Below are positions 1-8,700 of a stretch of 64,000 bases of DNA, in pieces. The notes beneath the pieces are model-generated. The model was not told where the DNA came from. It worked only from the letters and a program-made list of their open reading frames with translations, and did not search any database. The stretch spans positions 62,001 through 126,000 of the forward strand of contig NZ_JACRSY010000006.1 of assembly GCF_014384995.1 (NCBI RefSeq), given 5' to 3'. Within the stretch, counting starts at the first letter, position 1. Each line of letters begins with the position of its first letter. This stretch comes from Zhenhengia yiwuensis (GTDB taxonomy: Bacteria; Bacillota; Clostridia; Lachnospirales; Cellulosilyticaceae). A program made the translations under genes and the position numbers.

Positions 1-42
1 GACATGAACATGAGTTTTAGATAGGGTGTATAGTACAACGAT

Positions 43-87
43 AAAGGCAATTAATACCTCAAATTTTTAGGGGTGTTAATTGCCTTT
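43..87. terminator. Stem-loop at the 3' end of the first minus-strand gene
   Basis: A 12-bp stem (AAAGGCAATTAA paired with its complement) encloses a second short stem. It sits 49 bases beyond the stop of the minus-strand gene at 136-618. The run of T after the stem is weak on both strands, so this is a probable but imperfect intrinsic terminator. Nothing else is visible in bases 1-135. Confidence 0.5.
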
Positions 88-135
88 AGTAGTTAATAGT
101 CTATTTTAAGAGGATGGCTTTATAAATCACGCTAT

Positions 136-618
136 TTACTGAGTTAGAGCTCTAAGAAGGGCTTTGTCAAGGAATTCAATTTGTGTAATCTTATGATTCA
201 CTAGAGTAGCATGGCCTAGGACTTTAACAGGTATAACTTGATTAAAGTGATCCTCTATTTCCACGCGTGCTTCGAAATGATAAGATTGGCTATTTTGTTT
301 ATCTTGAGTTACTGTAATAGCTTTAATGTTAATAAACTTACCAGTTTCATTAGCTACTACATGATATTTATCACCATAACGTATTTGGATAAAACGCTTG
401 AAGGCCTCTTCAGTGAAGTAGTCAGCATAAAGCTGTTCAAGTACATCAATAAAACCATCTAAGTCTAAGTTCGGTTCAAGAATATCTTCATTTGGGGTAT
501 CTAGTACTTGTTCACATACAATTTCAATGATTTTTTCATCCCATGTTTTTGCTTCACTTGCGAGGCATTTTATAAAGGCTATCACAACAAGCATCCATAC
601 TAAAATAAAAAGAATCAT
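136..618 (-). CDS. Small membrane-anchored protein of unknown function
   Basis: I do not recognise this protein with certainty. It has one hydrophobic N-terminal segment (about residues 1-18) and then about 140 soluble residues. The soluble part alternates acidic helices with a C-terminal beta-rich section (EARVEIEDHF, then KVLGHATLVN), the general shape of a Tim44/NTF2-like fold; that comparison is only an impression. The protein would sit in the membrane with a globular domain on one side. The start is ambiguous: a GTG at 624 lies 4 bases after a GGGGG ribosome site and the ATG at 618 lies 10 bases after it, so I used the ATG. It runs in the same direction as the ABC exporter upstream but is separated from it by 291 bases that contain a large hairpin, so it is probably transcribed separately. 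Confidence 0.6.
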   Translation of the reverse strand: MILFILVWMLVVIAFIKCLASEAKTWDEKIIEIVCEQVLDTPNEDILEPNLDLDGFIDVLEQLYADYFTEEAFKRFIQIRYGDKYHVVANETGKFINIKAITVTQDKQNSQSYHFEARVEIEDHFNQVIPVKVLGHATLVNHKITQIEFLDKALLRALTQ

Positions 619-760
619 GATCACTATTCCCCCTTACTTCCCTTAGCAGGATGTGTATCACTACTAGTTTATGAAGGAAGTGCCACATATAGTGCACAAC
701 TACATTATTTTTTTGCCCCTATCCTAAGCGAAGCATTAGGCTACTCCTTCCAAGAACATG

Positions 761-885
761 AAAAGAGGGAGGGGGCTCTGTAATACACCTTTGGAGCTTT
801 TGGGAAGAACTTCAGGAGTTAGATAGCGACTAGAAGTTCTCCAAAAGCGGAAATAAGTGTATGGAAGAGGCCCTCTCCCTCTCAT
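761..885. repeat. Large imperfect hairpin element (possible copy of the intergenic family)
   Basis: The outer arms at 765-779 and 866-883 are GC-rich purine and pyrimidine tracts that pair. The inner arms at 796-813 and 833-848 (GAAGTTCTCCAAAAGC and its near-complement) pair around a loop. The order of short blocks (CTCTGTA, CTTTGGAG, AGAACTTC) resembles the elements near 22.05 kb and 26.6 kb read on one strand. The element fills the gap after the ABC exporter operon and may terminate it. A small palindrome containing AAGCGAAGC lies just before it at about 723-740. Confidence 0.5.
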
Positions 886-909
886 GCATGTTTAAATTTT
901 TAGCTTATG

Positions 910-2688
910 CTACGCTCTAAGCAATTCATATTGTGTTGTATAAAGATGACAATAGCCACCGCCTTTAGCGATAAGTTCATCATGTGTACCCATTTCTAAG
1001 ATTTGACCATCTTGGATGTAAATAATCTTATCGGAGTTTTTAATAGTAGAAAGTCTATGAGCGATAACGAATGATGTTCTACCTTTAAGGAGTTCATCAA
1101 GTCCTTGTTGAAGAAGTACTTCAGTTTGGCTATCAATACTGGAAGTGGCTTCATCAAGAATAAGGATTTTAGGGTTAGCAAGAAGTGCTCTTGCAAAGGA
1201 GATAAGTTGTCTTTGACCTACTGAGAGTCTATCTCCACGCTCATTAACGACTGTTTCATAGCCGTTTTCAAAAGTCATAATAAAGTCGTGGGCTTTAACC
1301 ACTTTAGCAGCTTCAATAACTTCCTCATCTGTCGCATCCAGTCTACCGTAGCGGATATTTTCCATAATTGTACCAGAGAAGATGAAAGAGTCTTGCATCA
1401 TAATACCCATTTGGCCTCTAAGAGAAGTAAGGGTAACTTTGCTAATATCGTGCCCATCAATTAAGATGCGACCATCGTTAATATTGTAGAAACGACTAAT
1501 GAGGTTGATAATGGTTGTTTTACCTGAACCTGTAGGTCCTACAATAGCTACACGTTCACCAGGTTTAGCTTCAAAGCTAATACCTTTTAGAATCATTTCA
1601 TCCTCTTCATAAGCAAATTTTACATCTTCAAATTCTACATGACCTTCGATTTTAGGAAGCTCAGTTGCATCATCACAGTCATGTACAGTTGGTTTTTCAT
1701 CCATAAGTTCAAAGATACGCTCAAGGTTTGCCATAGCATTAATAATGGTGTTATAGAAGTTACCAAGGTTGGTAATAGGACCCCAGAAACGCCATACATA
1801 AGCTACGAAAGCAACAAGAAGACCAACTGAAATATCATCGACAAAGATAAATACAGCACTGAAGTAAACAAGCGCAACAGTAAGTGTTGCTACGTTATCC
1901 ATAATAGGCCAAACTAAGAAGTTTAGTTTAACAGCGCCTAGCCAAGCATTACTGTATTCCTCGCATACGTGTTCATTCACACGCATACTTTCTTCTTCAT
2001 GGGCAAAGGCTTGTGTAACACGCATACCATTAATACTTTCACTTACATAAGCATTCATATTAGATTGCTTCGTACTAAGTTTTTGATGCGCCTTTCTTTG
2101 AAGCGCTTTAAGTGGGTACATGATACTCATAAGAATGGGTACACCAATTAAGCTGACAAGTGCAAGCCTCGTATCAAGTACAAACATAAACACCATAGTT
2201 AAGATAATGCTAAAAATATCTGCTACTAAGTTAACAAAACCGTTACTTAATAAATCACTTAAAGAGTTAATGTAGTTTACAACCCTTACGAGAATTTTCC
2301 CGTGAGGACGGTTATCGTAATATGTAAAAGGTAATTTCTGAAGGTTTACAAATAGATCATGACGCATATCAATTAAGATATCTTGACCTACACGCCCCAT
2401 AGTGATAAGACGGTTTTTCATAATCCAGCTAATGCCTATAAGAGATAAAATAAAGGCTATTGTAGCGATGCAAAGTCCTGTTAAATCTTTAGCTGGAATT
2501 AAATCATCTAAAGCTATTTTAATAATATAAGGGCCTAAAAGGCCAAGTAGACTTGAAATAACCATGAGGAACATACACCATATGATCGGTTTTAAATAGG
2601 GTCTCATATAATCATAAAGGCGTCTCACATGGTACATGTTAAAGCCTTGTTCTAACGTTTCATCCTGGTCGAAGGTATTACGTGCCAT
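910..2688 (-). CDS. ABC exporter half-transporter, subunit with canonical Walker B
   Basis: This is a type IV (MsbA/LmrCD/BmrCD-like) ABC half-transporter of normal length (592 residues). Residues about 35-320 form a six-helix transmembrane domain and 350-590 the nucleotide-binding domain. Walker A is GPTGSGKTT near residue 385, Walker B is ILILDEATSS with the catalytic glutamate near 510, and the H-loop is FVIAHR. The ABC signature is LSVGQ instead of LSGGQ. Its start codon directly follows the stop of the partner gene, with AAAGGAGG upstream, so the two are translated as a pair. The odd signature matches the odd Walker B of the partner: together they would make one degenerate ATP site, as in known heterodimeric exporters. 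The substrate cannot be told from sequence; drugs, lipids or peptides are all possible. Confidence 0.93.
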   Translation of the reverse strand: MARNTFDQDETLEQGFNMYHVRRLYDYMRPYLKPIIWCMFLMVISSLLGLLGPYIIKIALDDLIPAKDLTGLCIATIAFILSLIGISWIMKNRLITMGRVGQDILIDMRHDLFVNLQKLPFTYYDNRPHGKILVRVVNYINSLSDLLSNGFVNLVADIFSIILTMVFMFVLDTRLALVSLIGVPILMSIMYPLKALQRKAHQKLSTKQSNMNAYVSESINGMRVTQAFAHEEESMRVNEHVCEEYSNAWLGAVKLNFLVWPIMDNVATLTVALVYFSAVFIFVDDISVGLLVAFVAYVWRFWGPITNLGNFYNTIINAMANLERIFELMDEKPTVHDCDDATELPKIEGHVEFEDVKFAYEEDEMILKGISFEAKPGERVAIVGPTGSGKTTIINLISRFYNINDGRILIDGHDISKVTLTSLRGQMGIMMQDSFIFSGTIMENIRYGRLDATDEEVIEAAKVVKAHDFIMTFENGYETVVNERGDRLSVGQRQLISFARALLANPKILILDEATSSIDSQTEVLLQQGLDELLKGRTSFVIAHRLSTIKNSDKIIYIQDGQILEMGTHDELIAKGGGYCHLYTTQYELLRA

Positions 2689-4449
2689 CTAGTTCGCCTC
2701 CTTTTGTGTAAGCTCAGCAAGTTCTTCATCAAAGTCACCAAACTGTGTATTAAATACTTTGTAGTATTCACCTTGAAGTGCCATCAGCTCATCATGTGTA
2801 CCTTGTTCAATAACGCGTCCACGTTTAAGTACAAGAATAAGATCCGCTGCTTTAACAGAAGAAATACGGTGTGCAATGATAAAAGTTGTACGCTTACGTG
2901 TCGATTCGTTAAGTTTTTGTTGGATTTTCATTTCTGTTTCCATATCAAGTGCAGAAGTTGTATCATCTAGGATAAGCACTGAAGGGTCTTTAATAAGGGC
3001 ACGCGCAAGAGCAATACGTTGTCTTTGCCCACCAGAAAGACCTACCCCTCTTTCACCTACGATGGTGTCATAGCCTTCAGGCATGTTGCGGATAAAGCTA
3101 TCGGCTTCAGCCATAGCGGCGAATTGTTGAATTTGGCCTGATGAAGCACTTGGTACACCATAGCGAATATTAGCTTCAATGGTATCAGAGAAAAGGAAGA
3201 CCTCTTGCATAGCCATAGCAATGCTTTCACGTAGTGTTTTAATATCATAGCTACGAATATCTTTGCCATCCACAAGGACCTGACCACTAACAGGTTCATA
3301 GAAACGACAGATTAAATTAATTAAAGTAGATTTACCAGCACCAGTATGGCCGATAATACCAACGGTTTGGCCAGGTTCCGCTTTAAAGGATACTTTCTTA
3401 AGCGCATCTGTATCTTCAAAACTGAAAGATACATTTTTGAACTCGATTTTACCTTTAATGCGCTCAGGAGCATGTGCATCTTCGCGGTTCTGAATTTTAG
3501 ACTCAGTCGCTAAAAGTTCACGGATTTTAGCTGAAGCAGCAATGAAGCGCTGTGAGTCATTAATTAAGTAACCAGCAGAACGCATAGGGTTATTAAGGGC
3601 CCAAAGTAAACCGTTAAAGACCATAAGGTCACCTATTGTCATTTGGTCATAAATAACTAAGATTCCACCTACAAAAATCATAACAACAGTCAAGAAGCTT
3701 GCTAAGAATTCTAGAATAGGTAAGTAGTGCTGTGTTACATGAACAGTGTCCATATTTGCTTCCTTATAAAAGGCATTTTGTCTATTGAATTTTTCAATTT
3801 CATAGTTTTCCTTAGAAAAGGCTTTAACAATACGATTACCACTGATATTTTCTTGTACAACAGAGTTAAGTCTAGAGTAAGCTTCTCTGGCTTTGTGGAA
3901 AGTAGGCCCAATACGTTTACTCATTTTCATTGTGAAAAGTACAATGAATGGGCAAACAAGAAGCATGGCTAAAGTAAGTATAGGGTTAATAAACCACATA
4001 CACACAATCCCGATTACAAATACACTTACATTATATAAGATATTATAAACAACCCAGGCAATAAAGTGTCTAAGCAGGTCAGTATCTCCTGTCATACGTG
4101 CCATAAGGTCACCCGTTTTCATTTGTTTGTAAAAGTCTACATCTAAAGTTAGAAGCTTATCAAATAAGTCTTTTCTAATACGTAACAAGATATTTTGAGA
4201 GATACGCTCAAAGTTCATTTGGTAAGTATACGATATGATGTTTTTAACAAGAGCTGTTGCAATTGTTACAAGTAGAATAGGTACTAAGATATTTGTTTCG
4301 CCACCTTCTAATACACGGTCAACAATAGTACCACCTAGGATAGGGTTAATCATACTGATTAAAGCTGCTATAAGTACTAAAACAAGGCATGCGCCATATC
4401 TAAACTTATAGTCTTTCAGATATCCCCATATCCATTTAAATGTCTCCAT
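2689..4449 (-). CDS. ABC exporter half-transporter, subunit with non-catalytic Walker B
   Basis: This 586-residue half-transporter is encoded first in the two-gene operon. Residues about 15-310 form the membrane domain and 335-580 the ATPase domain. Walker A is GHTGAGKST near residue 370 and the signature is the consensus LSGGQRQR near 470. After Walker B the catalytic glutamate is replaced by aspartate (ILILDDTTSALD). That substitution is the hallmark of the non-hydrolysing site of heterodimeric exporters. The H-loop (FIIAHR) is intact. A good ribosome site (TAGGAGGGA) precedes the ATG. The AraC-type regulator at 4608 is divergent across a 158-base gap, which suggests, but does not prove, that it controls this exporter. 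Confidence 0.93.
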   Translation of the reverse strand: METFKWIWGYLKDYKFRYGACLVLVLIAALISMINPILGGTIVDRVLEGGETNILVPILLVTIATALVKNIISYTYQMNFERISQNILLRIRKDLFDKLLTLDVDFYKQMKTGDLMARMTGDTDLLRHFIAWVVYNILYNVSVFVIGIVCMWFINPILTLAMLLVCPFIVLFTMKMSKRIGPTFHKAREAYSRLNSVVQENISGNRIVKAFSKENYEIEKFNRQNAFYKEANMDTVHVTQHYLPILEFLASFLTVVMIFVGGILVIYDQMTIGDLMVFNGLLWALNNPMRSAGYLINDSQRFIAASAKIRELLATESKIQNREDAHAPERIKGKIEFKNVSFSFEDTDALKKVSFKAEPGQTVGIIGHTGAGKSTLINLICRFYEPVSGQVLVDGKDIRSYDIKTLRESIAMAMQEVFLFSDTIEANIRYGVPSASSGQIQQFAAMAEADSFIRNMPEGYDTIVGERGVGLSGGQRQRIALARALIKDPSVLILDDTTSALDMETEMKIQQKLNESTRKRTTFIIAHRISSVKAADLILVLKRGRVIEQGTHDELMALQGEYYKVFNTQFGDFDEELAELTQKEAN

Positions 4450-4607
4450 ATATGTCCCTCCTAATAAGTTAATTCAAACTAACACAGTTCATTATATAAA
4501 AAATGGTAGAAATAAAAATGTATTATATTAACCTATTGCTGTATTTTCTTATCATGGTATACAATAGTTTTAAAGTATAATATTAATGGAAGTAAAAGAG
4601 GGTTGTT

Positions 4608-5471
4608 ATGTTAATTCCCATACAGTGTATAGATTCATTTAATCCGCATGTTATGTTTATTATTCATGCAGTAACCAATAAAGATAATGTTTACCCAACT
4701 ACCTATCATTCACATGATTTTGTAGAACTTTCTATCGTCACTTCAGGTCAGGCTCACTATACCATTGAAGGGGAGCACTATGTGCTTAAAAAAGGGGATG
4801 TGATGGTATTTAATCCTGGTGTACATCATCAGGCATTAGTAGACGCTAGTATAACATGTACAGAGTTACATATTGGTATAGGTAATCTTAATATAGACTG
4901 TAATGCACCTAATTATATGAAATCCTTAAGTTGGCCACCTATTGTAACCATTGAGAAATATAGAAATGAATTCGAGCAGTGTTGTAAAGAAATAGAGAAA
5001 GAACAGAGATTAAGAGAGCTTGGACATAGCTTTATGCTTAAAGCATTAGTGATGAAGCTGATTTTAATCCTTTACCGTGAAATGGATGAATGCAGTCAAC
5101 CACCATCTTTAGAAGCTTCGCAATTTGCAAGCAGAGATAAGAAAGTTATCGTACAAAGTCTTATTGACTATATGAGTTCTTATTATATGGAAGATATATC
5201 TCTTGATAATATTTCAAAAAATATGTATTTAAGTCCTGTTTATATTTCTAAGATTTTTAAAGAAGAAACAGGAACTTCCCCTATTAATTATCTCATTCAA
5301 ATTAGACTTGAGAAGGCTAAGCAAATTTTAGAAAACAATACCATACCTATTAATATGGTAGCTAAAGCGGTAGGCTATGAAGATGCTTATTACTTCAGTA
5401 AGCTTTTTAAGAAATACTATGGTATGTCCCCGTCAACATATGGGAAACAGAAGATTGCCCAGAAAAAATAA
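4608..5471 (+). CDS. AraC-family transcriptional regulator with cupin sensor domain
   Basis: This is a 287-residue regulator of typical AraC/XylS layout. The N-terminal cupin-like domain (about residues 15-110) has histidines in YHSHDFVELS and in NPGVHHQA. The C-terminal double helix-turn-helix domain (about 185-285) includes DISLDNISKNMYLSPVYISK and ends with the family motif AYYFSKLFKKYYGMSPSTY. It is probably a cytoplasmic DNA-binding protein that responds to a small ligand, often a sugar in this architecture. A TATAAT box lies at 4576-4581 without a clear -35. It is divergent from the ABC exporter operon and followed by a strong terminator. Either the exporter or the downstream M60 locus could be its target. 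Confidence 0.9.
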   Translation: MLIPIQCIDSFNPHVMFIIHAVTNKDNVYPTTYHSHDFVELSIVTSGQAHYTIEGEHYVLKKGDVMVFNPGVHHQALVDASITCTELHIGIGNLNIDCNAPNYMKSLSWPPIVTIEKYRNEFEQCCKEIEKEQRLRELGHSFMLKALVMKLILILYREMDECSQPPSLEASQFASRDKKVIVQSLIDYMSSYYMEDISLDNISKNMYLSPVYISKIFKEETGTSPINYLIQIRLEKAKQILENNTIPINMVAKAVGYEDAYYFSKLFKKYYGMSPSTYGKQKIAQKK

Positions 5472-5485
5472 ACTTTTTAGGGATT

Positions 5486-5529
5486 AAATACCCCCTCATT
5501 TTGCTGATTGCGAAGTGAGGGGGTATTTT
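5486..5529 (+). terminator. Intrinsic terminator after the AraC regulator
   Basis: A 13-bp stem (AAATACCCCCTCA paired with its complement) has a 17-base loop, with TTT at the end of the right arm. It starts 14 bases after the regulator's stop codon and isolates the regulator from the M60 peptidase gene. Confidence 0.85.
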
Positions 5530-5628
5530 CAGCATTTTAATCCATGTTATCGTTATCCCAGTATGTATAAAAATGAATAAGTTGTTAATAACAAGTTGCC
5601 AGGCAGTTAAGAAAAGGTAAATTTTTGC

Positions 5629-5657
5629 TTGTCATATGTATATAGAAATGCTAGTAT
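5629..5657 (+). promoter_or_regulatory. Possible sigma-A promoter for the M60 peptidase gene
   Basis: TTGTCA at 5629-5634 and TAGTAT at 5652-5657 are separated by 17 bases, about 70 bases upstream of the peptidase start. The -35 is close to consensus and the -10 matches at four of six positions. Confidence 0.4.
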
Positions 5658-5728
5658 AGTAAAGAAAAAAGATTAGATGATAATTAATATTTTTAGTAGC
5701 AACTATAAATATGAAAAGGAGTGAAAGA

Positions 5729-8700
5729 GTGCCAAAATTAATTCGAAAAATGGCAATGATTTTATCATGTGCGATGATGGTACAAACATTTACACCATTA
5801 ACAGCAGTATATGCACGTGAGACCGTAGATATTAAGGATCAAGATGCTAATGCTAAGGGTAATATATCTACTTCTATCAGATTTGACTATCCATTTGCTT
5901 ATAAAAAAGTAAAGAGTCAAGATATTAAGGTAAGCTTAAAAAAAGGTAATAGTAGTATAGTAGAAATACAACTTGGAGCTAAGCCAGAAGTAGCTAAGAA
6001 TCTAGGGAATTACCCTGTAGAAATCGTTGCTAAGAATGTTCACGATGTGGAAATGACTACAGAAGATGTCATAGGTTCTTACTATATCAATATAAAAGAT
6101 CTAGAGCTAGGTACATATAATTTCGTATATGAAGGTGAAGGTTATAAAACTTATACCACAGAAGATATCATCATCAGCGATTATTCAAAAAATGTAACTG
6201 TAGGGACAGGTGATGCTACTTTTTCTTATGGAGACATTAATGGAGATCAAAAGGTAACAGAAGATGACCTTAAGGAAATAGAACAAAATATAAAAGATGG
6301 TATTCATGATCATGATATTAACGGAGACGATAAAGTTGATATTGTAGAATTAACATATGTGAAACAACAGCTTGAAGCTAAAGGAGAAGAAGTACAAACG
6401 GATTTAGCGGCTATTATTTCACAAAGTGTTATGGTATCCGTTGATGAATCCATTAAAGATGCAGGGCTTGAAATTGCTGATGGAAATAGTGTAGCAGATT
6501 TATTCACAGGCGAAACTCAAGTTAAAATACAAAAAACTTCAGATGAAGGAAAACTTGAGATACCTATTAATCTAGGTGATAAAGGTATAGAAGCACAAGT
6601 GATTGAGCTTGTATCCCCTGTAGCTGAAGGTGGACTTGAAGGTGGAACTGTCATTGTTGAGTATGAGGAAAATGGCGAAACAAAAAGAGAGATCCAAACT
6701 TTTGGTTCATCAGTAGAAGGCTATAAAGGTATAAGATACACTGGACGCTCAGAAGATAAAAATAAGATTGTTATTAATCTTGGAAAAAGAGTTCCGGTGA
6801 AACGAGTAACCGTTTCAGTAGATAAGGTAGTTGGGGAAGATGGAAATCCTAGCTATGTTGTAATGGAAGAGGTATCCTTTGTTAAGGATATTGCATCCAA
6901 TGTATCCCCTAATGATAAGACTGCAATTAAAAATGTTATATTAACTGAAGAGAATGAAGCTATTACTCTTGAATGGGATCCAGTTCCAAACGTAGAAGGC
7001 TATAGAGTATTTTATGGGGAAAAATCAGGCGAGTATACAGGTGAGTTAAATGTAGATGAAGCACGTGCAACCGTAAAAGGGCTTGAAAACTTAACACCTT
7101 ACTACTTCATGATTAGAGCTACATCAGAGGACTGGATGGGAACACCATCAGAGGAATACAGAGGTATTCCACAACCTTCAGAAAAACCATTACCTCCAGA
7201 TTTCTTAAAAGTAGAAGAGATGAATGGTGGGCTTAAACTTAACTGGGGAAAAACAGACAATGCTACTTATTACAAAGTCTTCTATAAAGAAGCAAGTGCA
7301 GATGATATAGAGTATAAGCAATTTATACCAGCAGGAAGTGAAGATGGTAAAATAGTAGCTACATCAGCAGCTATAGGCGGTCTTAAAAATGATGTAGAAT
7401 ATAACTTATATGTTGTTGCAGGTAATAATATAGGTGAGAGTAATCGTTCACTAGTCGTGACAGGAACACCAGAGAAAGTGACACTTGAAGGGCCTATTTT
7501 ACCAAGTAAAAATAGAATCGATGTAAGTGAAATCGAAGATGTAAAACTTGCAGTTCCTAGTAACGTAGATGAGACATTCTATCCAAACGGATTTAACCTA
7601 GAATATAATTTAAATGACACGAAGGATGGTATTAAAAACGTAGTAGATAATGACTATGCAACACACTGGACTGCAAAAGACTGGTGGGTAAGTGGCCGAA
7701 TAGACTTTACTTTTAAAACACCGCATGAGATGAACTATGTTGTTTTTGTACCAAGGGTAGATGATCCTAAATATACAAACACCCTTACAAGATATCATAT
7801 TACTGTATGGGAAGAGGGGGATGATTTATCTGGTCCTGGAAAAGAGATTATAACAGATAAAACACGCCAACTTAGAACAGATAAAGATGGAAGAGCGTAT
7901 GCTGTATTTGAATTCCCAAAAACAAAAGTAAAGAAAATTGGTGTAAGAGGTAGAATGAGAGATGGAGGACCAGCATTACATAGTGCATCAGAAATAGCAT
8001 TCTATGACTATTATAGTGTAGATGAGGAAATCAAATCATTATTTGCAGATGATGCATTTACAACTTTAGCACCAGATGTAACAAAAGAAGATATTGATGC
8101 AATTCGTGCAAAATTAAAGGATGAAGACTCTTATTATGTAGATTCAACTATTTTAGCGGATGAGCTTAACCTTGCAGAAGCATTACTTGCAAAAGATACT
8201 TCTAAATTAGGTATGATTAAAAATGATTTTGTATCTATTGATGCAAGTAAGGATGTTAAACGTATCAATGACTGGAGCCCATTAGGCCTAGTAGGATATG
8301 CAGGTAAGAAGGTAACAATCTATGCAGATATCCCAGAGGGAGAGAAGATAGAGATTATACCTACCCAGTATTATTCAGAAGCAAACTCGCTATCAGACAC
8401 ACCTATTGAACTTGTAAATGGTAGAAATATCATTGAAATCGAAAGGATAACAAACCTTCAAGTTACAAGGGGGGGATCATTATACTATAGATACTCAGGT
8501 AACAAAGGTGACCAAATTAAGTTACACATTCGAGATACTGAGGGAGCAGTAAAAGAAATCCCAACTTTAGAACTTTATAACTGGTATGAATTAAGCGAAA
8601 CAGAAAGAAAAGCAAGAATATCAAAATATATTGATGATCTTGTAGCATATGCGCCTAATAAACTAAACAATAAAGATACGAACCCAGCAAACTCTACAGA

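Noticed and set aside
1210..1230. LSVGQ signature as sign of a dead ABC gene
   Set aside because: The partner subunit has the complementary non-catalytic Walker B. Together they make the single degenerate site known from working heterodimeric exporters.
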